A DNA stretch of 64,000 bases, from positions 153,055 through 217,054 of the forward strand of contig JAHBTQ010000006.1 in the NCBI GenBank assembly GCA_019638495.1, read 5' to 3'. Below the pieces are notes generated by a model. That model was not told where the DNA came from. It saw only the letters and a program-made list of their open reading frames with translations, and searched no databases. Source of the DNA: Taibaiella sp. Lineage in GTDB: Bacteria; Bacteroidota; Bacteroidia; Chitinophagales; Chitinophagaceae. The translations under genes were made by a program, and so were the position numbers. Shown piece after piece: positions 27,501-35,100 of the stretch (its first letter is position 1; every line of letters begins with the position of its first letter).

Positions 27501-29369
27501 ATTAAACTTTGTCAGAAATGCGTCAGTAGAACCTCCTAGCGTGCTCTTAAACGCCCCAGTCGTCGCAATACCTGAAGAGCTACTAGTAGCCCCAGTCAAA
27601 TATGCATCTCCATTTGCAGAAACGGCAAGTGAATTGCGATTAAAGCTACTTTCTTCCCCCTCACCTCCAACATAAGTTGCCCATTCCCTTTCACCACTGA
27701 CACCAAATTTCACTACAAAGCAATCTGAACCTGCAATTGTTTCATCGTCTGCACCAGTCGTGGCGATTTCACTCGGGCTGTAAGTATTACCGGCCAGCCA
27801 TACATTCCCCATTGTATCAACTGCCACAGAATGCGCCACATCAGTTTCATTGCCACCATAATACGAGCCCCAAACCTGAACACCATCACTATCAAATTTT
27901 GCAATGAAGGCATCTTGTCCGGGATTATCCGGATCAAGCCCAACTGCCAACGTGGTGTCAAAACCATCCACAGTAGCAATACCATCCAAGCTTGTCGTGT
28001 TACCAGACAACCAGACGCTTCCGCTACCGTCAACCGCCAAAGCTAACCCCTCCTCAGAGCCGCTACCACCGAAGTATGTGCCCCATAATCGTTCACCGGA
28101 GCTATTAAATTTAACAATGAAGGCATCTGGGTCGCTACTTAACACCTCTGAATGTGCACCAGCTGTAGCAATTCCGGTTACACTATTTGTCATCCCAGCA
28201 AGCCAAACATTTCCTGTTTTATCCGCACAAACTGAGTATCCATGATCATTATCCTCCCCCCCATAGTACGTTGACCACAAACAGACACCGTCCTGATCAA
28301 ATTTTGCAAGAAATGCATCAGAAGCCGTACCGTCGTTTAATGTTTCATCAAATGCACCCGCTGTTGCAATATCAGATACACTTAAAGTAATACCTCCAAG
28401 AAAAGAATTCCCGTGACTATCAGCGGCCACTGAAAACCCCCATTCAATATGGCTACCTCCAAAATTAATAGACCAGCCAAGTGAAGGATCGATGACGATT
28501 TCACCCTGAAAGTCAGAAACGTCGTAACTCAAAATGTTACCCTTTAGTTTGAATTTACTTTTAATCCGTTTACCGTCAACCTGATAGGTATATGGCGGTT
28601 GTTCCACGACATTCCCCATAGAGGTAGACGCAACAACAGAGCCATCCGTTGTCAACTTCACCCTTGAGGCTCCACCATATCGGAGTTTTATGTCCTCAAT
28701 CCTACCTCCTTTGTTTACAACGAACTCATACTTTAGTTCTCCAGATTTAACGTATAACACCCAATCTATGTTCGGATAAATATTTTTGTACGTTACGCGC
28801 CGATAGCTATGAGCCACGGATTGCACACAACGATTGGTGGAAGCTATGTAGTACTGTGCGTAGTAGTTACATGTATCGTCGGCAATTATGGTAGCGTTTT
28901 CATTTGCGCCTACCAGCGTTACATCTAGGCGATGCATCGACCATGAAATTGGATTTTCATTGCCTGGCCATTTCATAGCATTACCTATACTTTCCCCACT
29001 AAATGGCATACGGCGTTTCAGAGCATCCGGGTCATCACATTTTGCAAATTGATAGTGGATAGCCCCGCTGCCTATAAAGATGTTCAGACCTGCGGCAGCT
29101 GCAAGTTTATATTGAACATCGCCCCTGACTTTATTGTACTGGTCTTTGACCTGTCCTACATTTTCTATAAAAGCTAATTCACGTTTCTCCGTATTCATGG
29201 CTGGGGTCATTTTGCTTCCCATGACCGACTGAAATACACCACTCAACTTGGCTCCGCTGAGTGGGAGACTATTTGAACTGGCGCGCACGTCATTAGTTTT
29301 GGCCTCGACTATATTAGCCGCATAACCGAACCAAACAAGCGAAACAAATAACTTTATTAAATTTGACAT
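18561..29369 (-). CDS. Giant T9SS-exported surface protein (DUF7948, SBBP, NHL, LamG, Ig-like repeats)
   Basis: A 3,602-residue protein with an N-terminal signal peptide (1-23, ending VEA) and a C-terminal type A sorting domain (about 3523-3602, starting FSVFPNPSHGSLSV and ending RLIYEP). It should cross the outer membrane by type IX secretion and be cell-attached or released. In order: a DUF7948-like domain (65-300), an SBBP beta-propeller (296-740), two Ig-like BIG2-type units, an NHL propeller (906-1240), two Ig units, a LamG-like domain (1390-1610), one Ig unit, a second NHL propeller (1706-2033), two Ig units, a second LamG (2190-2393), then about 15 Ig units. I count about 22 Ig units in all, most with two cysteines. 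No catalytic site is visible. Adhesion to polysaccharide or other cells is the likely role, inferred from LamG and Ig content. Confidence 0.95.
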   Translation of the reverse strand: MSNLIKLFVSLVWFGYAANIVEAKTNDVRASSNSLPLSGAKLSGVFQSVMGSKMTPAMNTEKRELAFIENVGQVKDQYNKVRGDVQYKLAAAAGLNIFIGSGAIHYQFAKCDDPDALKRRMPFSGESIGNAMKWPGNENPISWSMHRLDVTLVGANENATIIADDTCNYYAQYYIASTNRCVQSVAHSYRRVTYKNIYPNIDWVLYVKSGELKYEFVVNKGGRIEDIKLRYGGASRVKLTTDGSVVASTSMGNVVEQPPYTYQVDGKRIKSKFKLKGNILSYDVSDFQGEIVIDPSLGWSINFGGSHIEWGFSVAADSHGNSFLGGITLSVSDIATAGAFDETLNDGTASDAFLAKFDQDGVCLWSTYYGGEDNDHGYSVCADKTGNVWLAGMTNSVTGIATAGAHSEVLSSDPDAFIVKFNSSGERLWGTYFGGSGSEEGLALAVDGSGSVWLSGNTTSLDGIATVDGFDTTLAVGLDPDNPGQDAFIAKFDSDGVQVWGSYYGGNETDVAHSVAVDTMGNVWLAGNTYSPSEIATTGADDETIAGSDCFVVKFGVSGEREWATYVGGEGEESSFNRNSLAVSANGDAYLTGATSSSSGIATTGAFKSTLGGSTDAFLTKFNSSGIKQWSTYYGGENGDAGGAIAVDDSGNVWVTGGTSSPTGIATSDAYDTTCDIDYQSAFLAKFSTDGELIWGTYFGDTTFGYSVAVDNGQNVIIAGTKGFFVDVSLGTEQDAFLAKFIVNPLPSGIEGALTVCAGAIATLTDSVSGGIWSSSDTGVATIDSASGIVTGIAAGTTVISYTVVGGSVTAVVTVNSLPDAGTITGSSSVNVGSTITLSNAISGGTWSSSNTSLATVGSSGVVTGISAGILEISYLVGNACGSSVVSASVTVIVFCGTTITTIAGTGTDGFDGDGYPATLHKLYSPADVVVDNSGNIYLADMNNKRIRKVAVDGTISTIAGTGVNGYSGDGGPATLAQLSNPAAVALDGAGNIYVAENGNSVIRKIRLDGTISTVAGLGTSGFSGDGGPATNAQLSYPKGVCVDNVGNIYISDNFNNRIRRVDTLGIITTVVGSGAAGFSGDGGMATAAALHWPEKIAVDAIGNLYIAENVNSRIRKVSAVDGIITTIAGNGDYGYNGDGILATSAQLNWPAGVAVDAAGNVYIGDYENSRIRKVGLDGIISTVVGNGTPGYGGDGGPATAALIYSPTGVCVNSTGDVFLSDPLNSTIRRISSSINIFGITGPSTVCAGSTITLSDTTGGGSWSSGSMSIATIGSTGVLIGVAPGTTAISYTVTNSCGEVHATKVITVNPLPDAGTITGPLSVDVGLTITLADTAAGGVWSSSNTSVATIGSSGIVTGIAAGTAVISYTVTNSCGSAVATLTITVAVAGTCYLPVSGLVAWYPFSGNAGDSSGNGHHGIVHGATLTTDRFGNPNSAYDFSDSAAVFGSAAQWIEVPYSSQFSTPAISVSAWVNARDFYWPGNSIHSSCVVSRWDGGCSSPNPSSYRMMINEGGIFEPGVVRSSSEFSSTVDSPSLTTNSWYHLVTTFSSDTIKSYINGILVKQEYAPGTINTTSTCLSISIGDNWAQNGHWYYFNGKIDDIAIYNRALTPSEVSLLYSGSASAGTITGPSTVTVGSAIALSNSVSGGTWSSSNTSVATVGSTGVVTGVALGTAVISYMVANSCGSASTSFGIVVNVPCSSIISTVAGNGTLGYTGDGATATAASINQPYGLCVDGSGNVFVAQYGNDVIRKISVSGLITTFAGNGVGSFSGDGGQATSASLNDPFDVTVDGDGNLYVAEYTTGRIRMIDTSGTISTFAGTTTGYDGDGGLATDAKLSLPRGVAVDHSGNLFIADWGNNRIRKIDASGIISTIAGTGISGYNGDGIAATAARLNRPTELAVDSSGNIFFSDAGNERVRRIGVDGIIQTIAGTGIGGYNGDSILATSAMLSDPEGIDVDLAGNIYISDNNNHRIRKVNASGMITTLAGIGSAGYSGDAGLATLSELHHPVGVAVDSHGNIYISDNSNSRIRLVSAGAYVAAISGTAVVCQGNSTALADSVSGGYWTTSSAAVATIDSTGVVLGVAAGTATISYTITNSCGSATATKVITVNPLPDAGNITGPSTVNVGSTISLADTAGGGVWTSSNTSVATVGSSGIVTGIAAGTAVVSYTVTNSCGSAVATFSLSVASPLPCYLPVSGLVAWYPFAGNANDSSGNGFHGSVSGATLTTDRFGNANSSYYFNGTSNFIQLPFAANTNTYSISLWVRPDALGSQMAMMGNDDEANSSRGFWLDGSGTPKVHNCHPYVPSSCTHILSSGAVAAAQWSHVVCAVSSGTVTFYINGVAAGTASGVESYGTNWRVGIKGVSTTQVPFLGKIDDIAFYTQALTAIEVLQLYQAGASAGSVTGAAVVCAGSTTTLSDTVSGGSWSSSNASIVIIGSTGVVTGVAPGTAIISYTVTNSCGSASATKIVTVNPLADAGTITGPDTVIVDSVISLVSSGSGGTWLSSNAGVATVSSSGVVIGVSIGTAIISYVVSNSCGSDTATKAIVVSSIAGCTEITGPSGTCIGSSVTLSASVSGGTWFSSAPSIATVGSVSGVVTGVANGTTNITYTLPSGCYAVQQMTVGLAPISGTPYVCIGTITELSHPVAGGTWSSSTSYYSSVDPVTGVVTGIHPGGYTTVTYSLVSGCSVSASIYTSNIVLNITGGLSTCEGATTSLSVPGYPGGTWHIADSATVFINMTTGVMLGIATGTMAITYSYGYCYTSAVATVNPVPASITGGSEVCMGSTLSLSCSTAGGAWSSSNTAKATVDGSGTVTGVASGTATISYALGTGCAATKVVTVGGMPAAISGTTTLCEGATTTLSCTSTGGTWSSSATGTADVTSTVVTGVASYALISGIAAGGATISYNYPGGCVQTVNVTVAAPPASIGGTLDICVGGTSTLTGGGGGTWSSSTTTVATIGSSTGIATGSSAGTSTITYRTSATCYTTSVVTVSVPAAISGAASVCKTYTTTFTHAVGGGTWSSSNAAVASVDASGVVTGVLAGSATITYNISTGCYAVKTIYVYNNPTAITGTASVCAGANTTLTGATGTTAVWSSSNGSVATVGSSSGVVTGVAAGNADITFTATATGCFSTRNVTVNEAPTAITGASTLCVGADETYMSTPTGGAWSSTAPTVGSINATTGIATGRAAGGTSIKYTLSNGCYVLKAVTVTALPGGITGTSIVCVGNSVVLTAASAGSTWSTSAAGTASITATTTSTATVAGISAGVANISYTNAAGCYRTYAVTVNAALADIAGDDIVCSTGTITLTDATTGGTWSSNATGKVSVGATTGIATGGATLGTAVISYKVGAGCYTTKSITNNAALPSILGGGTNMCSGADGAVTLTNAVSGGTWSSSNTSVAVVDGTTGVVTGVLMGGSNTYVYITYATSAGCTKVRSMLVKPQPIITGAEEVSVGSTTAMTGSPTTGTWGTSAATIANITGAGVVIGVSAGSATISYTLAGCVNTKGITVTGTASRPAGMTEEAVTLFSVFPNPSHGSLSVSTGVAGTFTIYTVDGKTVATRQLNEGLSDVGMPVGLSAGIYMCYFSGVDGSKQTARLIYEP
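18820..22190 (-). repeat. Tandem Ig-like repeat array in the giant gene
   Basis: About 15 tandem units of roughly 210-240 bases each. Each encodes a unit like ITGxxxVCxG, then GGTWSSSxxxVATVGSSxGVVTG and a strand ending in VTV. The units are repetitive at protein level and partly so at DNA level (the codons for GTWSSS recur almost unchanged), so this stretch can recombine and may be misassembled from short reads. Confidence 0.85.
22200..26650 (-). repeat. Large internal duplication: NHL-Ig-Ig-LamG-Ig module twice
   Basis: Two successive copies of the same five-domain module lie within the giant gene: about 24290-26650 (N-terminal copy) and 22000-24260 (C-terminal copy). The Ig-Ig parts at about 25180-25480 and 22780-23090 match closely at DNA level over some 300 bases, including long identical runs around the coding for the GVWSSSNTSVATVGSSG-type stretch. 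This points to segmental duplication rather than separate recruitment of domains. Exact boundaries were judged by eye. Confidence 0.7.
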
Positions 29370-29662
29370 AGATTATATCTTTATAAGGCCGGGCTAAAGT
29401 AGTAATTATATTCTATATATTCTCATCCAACTCCGGCCATGACTTCCCAAACTATACCGCAAAAAAGCCACCAGTGCCAGGCCACCTAGCATGCCACCAG
29501 CTAAAGATTCGATTCTACAATCTACCCGGTATAGATAGGCCGGATATTCCGCCGCAGGAACGGCAATATGATTTAAGGTCACAGTTCGGATAGGTGTAAG
29601 TACCCCTTAAGAGCGGACAGTTTAAAATTGGACTAAAAGTCAATAATTTTAAATTGTCAGGT

Positions 29663-29881
29663 ATGAAAAGTACATGACTTACAGAGTGACAAATTGTCAA
29701 GGCCCTCAAAGAACATGAGGCAGGCAGAAAGGCAGAAGACCTTTGTCCCATTAACGGTGTGGACGAAGAGCAGGCTTTTGTGTGCCTGGAGAAAGGCAAG
29801 GGCAAAAGCTATGGGAGCATAGTCAAGGCACTGGGGGTGAGCCGGCAGGCTGTGGCCGAAAGGGGGAAGCGGTGCGGGTGA
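29663..29881 (+). pseudogene. Relic of an IS3-family transposase OrfA
   Basis: Reading from the ATG at 29663 gives MKST*LTE*QIVKALKEHEAGRKAEDLC, which matches the N-terminus of IS3-family OrfA proteins (typically MKK.RFTESQIVKALKEHE.GRKAEDLCRE) except for two in-frame TGA codons. After about 29755 the similarity breaks, and the frame runs on as a different HTH-like stretch (SYGSIVKALGVSRQAV) to a TGA at 29879-29881. The element is therefore truncated, mutated and joined to unrelated sequence, and cannot encode a working transposase. No terminal inverted repeats were seen. Confidence 0.75.
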
Positions 29882-30049
29882 AAGGATATACTTGGGCGAC
29901 ATATGAAAAGCTAAGAAGGGTATCTTTTGCACTTTGTGAGGCGAATATTACAATATTATTGTTTTTGCATACTTTTGACACCTTATTTATCGCTTGTTGA
30001 ATACCTTTACATCAGTAAACGCTCAAACCAAATTTACTAACGCTATAAA

Positions 30050-30295
30050 ATGAACTTCATGAAAACGATAGTTTTAGGGTTCTGCGGCCTGGTAAATAAT
30101 ATAAGTTCTGCTTTTGAAGGACGACTGGGCGCATCCAATCCAGAGATGGCCAAGATGAGGGCAGAAGTGATGCACGGAGAGATACCAGGCATAGCCGAAG
30201 ACAGGTCTAATTTGAGGAATGATGGCAAGAATATCGTAGGCGACATTAAGAAAGCGTACGATGAATATCTTGAAGATCATCCTCAATATAGATAA
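30050..30295 (+). CDS. Small hypothetical protein upstream of DUF2335 gene
   Basis: An 81-residue protein (ATG at 30050 or 30059) with a weakly hydrophobic start (MKTIVLGFCGLVNNISSAF) and a charged helical remainder ending YDEYLEDHPQYR. No family is recognised. It ends 3 bases before the DUF2335 start, so the two are very likely co-transcribed and may act together. It lies among decayed mobile DNA, so it may be a remnant of a former phage or element. Confidence 0.6.
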   Translation: MNFMKTIVLGFCGLVNNISSAFEGRLGASNPEMAKMRAEVMHGEIPGIAEDRSNLRNDGKNIVGDIKKAYDEYLEDHPQYR

Positions 30296-30298
30296 CCT

Positions 30299-30772
30299 AT
30301 GTCTAAAGCGCAACGCCAAATCAAACACACCGATGTAAGACATGCCAACGCAATGGGCAGGCAAATTGAACATACCGAAACGGTAGACGATAACCTTTTA
30401 CCTGAAGCTGCCGAAATAGAACGTTTGCATAAGATGGACCCCACCATCCTGGAATGGCTAAAATGCAGGGCAGAGAAGGAACAGGACTGGCGACATGAAT
30501 ACCATGACTATAGGGCGGATCTGATTCATGATAATGAACGGAATAATAGACTACTGAATACATTGGGACTGATTTTCGCTTTTATTATTTTCGTAGGAGG
30601 CATGCTATGCAGCTATCTGCTGATAATGAAAGATCATGTGCTGACTGGCACAATATTTTGTGGCGGGACGCTAGCGGCCGGTGCAGGTCTGTTTATCAAT
30701 CGGCAGGGACAAATCAAAAAGCAAGCGAACCAATCGAAGGCAAACAATGTGCAGCAAACAAATAACCAATAG
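30299..30772 (+). CDS. DUF2335 family membrane protein
   Basis: The 157-residue protein matches the DUF2335 pattern. A soluble N-terminal part with LHKMDPTILEWLKCRAEKEQDWRHEY (the family's P-x-x-L/I...E-x-E-x-x-HR region) is followed by two membrane segments at about 85-107 and 114-131 (LIFAFIIFVGGMLCSYLLI and LTGTIFCGGTLAAGAGLFI) and a polar Gln/Asn-rich tail. No signal peptide is present. DUF2335 proteins are small, poorly characterised membrane proteins often found in mobile regions. A terminator hairpin follows 68 bases downstream. Function is unknown. Confidence 0.8.
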   Translation: MSKAQRQIKHTDVRHANAMGRQIEHTETVDDNLLPEAAEIERLHKMDPTILEWLKCRAEKEQDWRHEYHDYRADLIHDNERNNRLLNTLGLIFAFIIFVGGMLCSYLLIMKDHVLTGTIFCGGTLAAGAGLFINRQGQIKKQANQSKANNVQQTNNQ

Positions 30773-30839
30773 CCGCTGAAAATAGGTTTGCATTTGAAGT
30801 AATAAAAAAAGGCGGGCATCCAGCAATAGATGTTCTCAG

Positions 30840-30871
30840 AAAAAGTGTCAAGGATAGCCTTGACACTTTTT
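30840..30871 (+). terminator. Rho-independent terminator
   Basis: A perfect 14-bp inverted repeat (left arm 30840-30853, right arm 30858-30871, core GTGTCAAGG / CCTTGACAC) with a 4-base ATAG loop, followed by T residues and TTGTTTTTG. It ends the DUF2335 transcription unit. The A-rich left side means it could also act on the other strand. Confidence 0.9.
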
Positions 30872-30916
30872 TGTTTTTGCGACTCAATTATATCATTATG
30901 ATATAACCTTTGTGCT

Positions 30917-31468
30917 GTGAAACTGCAACTGGAAATATTCAACTACTCGATCGGGAAGAATGAGGCCACAAAAAAGGCTGAAATCTTCATAGACGGGGAT
31001 ATAGTGGATGCAGCATCGCAGGAGTTTGCAAGGGACTGGTGGGGTGACACAACCAGCGTATCGTACAAATCTTTCCGCAACTAGTTGCTGGCCGGTGGCT
31101 ACACGGAAGCAAACATACACGTGAACAGCTATAGCGGCCACGTAGGCGACGCAATGGCAATGCACGACCTGATAGTGGACCTGAACACCTACAAGGGCTG
31201 GAACATCAACACCTATGGCTGCGTCATGCTATGCAGCAGCTCCACCTACCTGGTAATGGCAGGCAAGAACGGCGGGGAGGTGAGCAGCATCGACATTATC
31301 ACGAAAAGCCTCCTCACAAGTGGCGCCGAAAAGGCGACAGAAACGGTCTTTATAATTGCCAAGTTGGTTTGCCTTCAAGTATTTTTCTATTATCACGGCT
31401 GGAACACTGTGGCACTACCCTCTGTACAATATCAGCATTATCTAAATTCTGCGCTCAATAGTTACTGA
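30917..31468 (+). pseudogene. Broken prophage ClpP-like protease
   Basis: From GTG at 30917 the frame reads a phage-type ClpP/head-maturation protease: EIFIDGDIVDAASQEFARDWWG, then an in-frame TAG at 31082-31084, then VNSYSGHVGDAMAMHDLI and YGCVMLCSSSTYLVMAGKNGGEVSS. These match the oxyanion-loop and active-serine regions of S14 peptidases of phages (usually VNSxGGxVxxxxAMxD...ASxATYLxMAG). Similarity ends near 31290 and the frame continues with unrelated sequence to 31468, so the His/Asp part is gone. The gene is interrupted and truncated, hence a pseudogene. It marks a former prophage here. Confidence 0.8.
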
Positions 31469-32173
31469 AATGATTATTTGTCGGGCAGAATGAATATGGA
31501 TTGCACAGCGTATTTGATAGTTCTAGCACGCAATTTCTATTTTAGCTATTTGAAAAGGTCGTCTCCAAATCTTTTTATGTTGCACGATGTAACTGCGATC
31601 TTTTTCGCGTTTCCTTAATAGGCCATGACAGAAAAGGTAAGCACATATATAACTCGCTTACTCAAAAAACTGCCTTTTACCTAAGGTTACTACTAATCTA
31701 CCTTCTTCGCTTGTTAAGTTACTATCAGGGCCAGTTTTAGTTCCCTCGAACAGCACGAAATTGCTCTACGAGAGATTCTCTTGTCGGTTACGCTATTCGT
31801 AATACTGAATTTGCAGCCGTCTACTTAGTTAAGGAGGGGCAGAAAATAGCGATGACGTCTTGGCTATAGGAAACCTGTAACGCTGAGAAATTTAGAAAAA
31901 AATCCGAAAAACAAAACCATGTTTTCCCGGTAACGTTCTTGTTACCCATAGATATATTCGCAACCTACTAACTCTTATGGGGCAATCTCTTTTCCCCAAA
32001 TTGTTTGCAGCTACTTTTTGCTGTTTGTGACGTTCTGGAATTGACGTTTGTTGAGCTAAGTGTAGCTCTGATTCCCACGTAGAAAATGCAGATTCTGTGT
32101 GAGAATTATTGGACGCTCCTCGCCAACGGAACTTTCGTTCTTTGATTTGTTTTGACCATGTAACTATCTAATT
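31469..32173. other. 700-base stretch upstream of second giant gene
   Basis: No supported gene or hairpin. It separates the ClpP relic from the second giant gene and may include that gene's promoter. I could not find a full TTG...TAnnTTTG pair with proper spacing. Confidence 0.35.
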
Positions 32174-35100
32174 ATGAATATCCCATTGAAACGCGCTGCA
32201 AAGCACTTGTCACTTATTCTGCCACTACTTCTCATGTGCAGCGTAGCCTCTGCCCAACCAGGCCCGTTAACCCACTTAGGTTTACGAGACACGGTTTATG
32301 ACCGGGTTGGCAATGTGTACCAACTATACGATCTCGCAGTAAATGACACAGTAAGGGGGTACGACACGTTGGTCATCAACCAAACATGTAGCTGTGACGC
32401 AGGTTACTTCAGACTCTATTTTGAACCCGGCTGCGGAATGGAAGACACTACCATCTCAGCCGATACACTCCGACGTAATGTACTTTGCAGGGTGCTACGT
32501 GACCTGTCCCAATTTATTCAATCTCCGCTTACCAGTAACGGTGAGAAGGTAAATATTTGGGTTCGGCATAAAGACAATGTGCCGGGCACATCCGGAACGA
32601 CTGCATATGGGACCTCGTTTTATTCAATTCCGTCTGTGTCATCAGTCTCAGGGATAGTGGATAATACGACCTGGCTCACCATTCACTCCGGCACAGACGG
32701 CTATGCCAATATAGCCAGTATCAATCCGTGGTTGAAGGCAACATCCAGCGCAACATTTTTTCATGCCGTTGTCGCTTTTGATTTCGATACCTATACCTGG
32801 CACACCGATCTTTCTTCTTCACCTTCTTCGGGCGATTATGACCTGTATAGTGTTGCTCTTAGAGAGATGGCTCGAATCTTGGGAATCACCTCGACGATCA
32901 ATAGTGGCGGCAACTCTGTACTGGGAATAAACCATCCATATTTTACACGGTACGACAAGTACCTCAAGACACATCATGGTGAATCATTACTTTCTCATAC
33001 GGGTTCAAATGTGATGTATGGCTATCAATGGAACTCCGCACTTAATATTCCGGCAAATATCTTATCACCATACCCTTTGTCTTGTATTGACGACAGCACC
33101 ATTTGTGATACCGCGATACAATACGACGGGGCAGTGACGTTGCCAGTGTATACGCCAAATTGTTTCCAACTGGGTTATAGCCTTAATAATTTCGAAGACA
33201 TGTGTACCGGCACACCCGACCCAGCGAACAATAATCTCTACTTTACGGTAAGCAATGTCACTTTTCCAGGGACTCTCAAACGGTATCTACAAAGCGAGGA
33301 GCGAAAAGTACTATGCGATATTGGTTACACTTTAGATTCAGTCTTCGGGGACACAAGCATCCTGTCCTACAAATATTACGAGAGTGCTGTCTGTAGTGGA
33401 TATACCGTCGCTGGAACCAATGATGGACTGGATAGCTTTGGGGCGCCTTTGTATTTCTCATCGACAGATAGAAAAATACGATTTAGCGGACCGTCATTGG
33501 CGTTTGGAATACCAGGTATCTTAGACAATGATAGGAATGCCGATGCATTTGAGGGGATGGAAATCGTAGCTGGGTATGGCACATTAAATCATACGAGCGG
33601 AGATGGAAGTACTGACATGTATTATGTTCCAGCAACTGCAGATTTGGAAACGATTCTAATACGATATGTTCCGCTGAATACATCCACTGGACAACGCGGA
33701 AACCTCACATACCTAGAATTAGCTCCCACTTTGGGTACATGTTACACAACGGCTTGCGACTTGGTCGTAAATGGCAACTTCAGCGATGCGGAACATTGCG
33801 GTGTAATCGATGTACCCGGAGGCAACACCGAAGCTACGCCACCACATGTCGCTGCTGCAGCGGCGAAAATATGCAATTGGAGCAATTATGCTGCAAGCGC
33901 TGACTTGTTCCGACACGGATGCGACAGCGTATTTCTTTATAATTTTTCCGGCATAAAACCTGACATCCCTTTTACATATGCGTCTGGTTGGGGGCCGGTC
34001 CCTTTTTACGACCATGACGGTGGCACCAGCATAAATTTTGTGGGTATGAACTCGGGACGGGCGGCCTTTAACGTTTGTTCTAGTCCAGGTTGGTTCTTTG
34101 AAGCGTTACGAACCCAATTAGCAGCACCCCTCATACCTGGTGGGAAGTACGTATTAGATTTCTGGGCTAGAGTCGGGACAAATATGTTGCTCGACGTTAC
34201 GCCTTTCTATATGTACAAGGACATAAAGATGTTGTTTTATGTGTCCCCAACATACCCTATTCTCCCAATCTACGAATCTGGATTGTGTGATTCGTTTGCC
34301 TTTCAACGGGCAAAATGGTCAGGCACAGACCTTCCGCTCCCCTCACTTACTGATTCACTTAATGGGTATAATATACTCGCGCAGTTACCTAAAACGCTCA
34401 ATGTCTGGCAACACAAACTAGACACTTTTACATATACCGGGCCAGCAGCTCTCTCTGGAACATCACAGTTCATTGTACTTTGCATTGACCCTCTAAGATC
34501 TGCTTTGGCGCATGGCATTGATACTTCAACAGACATACACATGTATGGGTTTGTGTCAGATGTTAGTATTAAGCCACTTATTACTGACATCACTCCAATC
34601 ACAGTTTGTCCAAACGACAGCTTTAACCTTCATCCCGATTCGCTGATAATGGCATCAGGCTATGGAAGTTCTACATTTTTTGATACATTCGCATGGGCGC
34701 CGGCTTCCGGCTTAAATTGCACCTTATGTCCGTTCCCAAATGGTGCGGTATCCGATACGACTGTGTATACCGTTCATGAGTCGCTCTATGGCTGCGAACG
34801 AAAAGACACTGTTTTTACATTTCTGCCACCGTTTGTAGTTGCCTCCGCCGACACTCCTTGCTCAGATGGCACATTGCACCTGAGCAGCGCAGGAACATTC
34901 GGTGTTGGCACGCTCACGTACAGTTGGACTGGTAAAGATGGTTTTACGTCAACAGAGGCTAATCCTACTCGGACGCCTGCTATAGATAGCGTATATACGT
35001 TGGCAGTTACCGACTCGAATGGATGCACCACTACCACAACAGTTAACGTCATTGTAAATGAACTCCCCGGACCCATTGGCGGCACCACTTCTATATGCGT

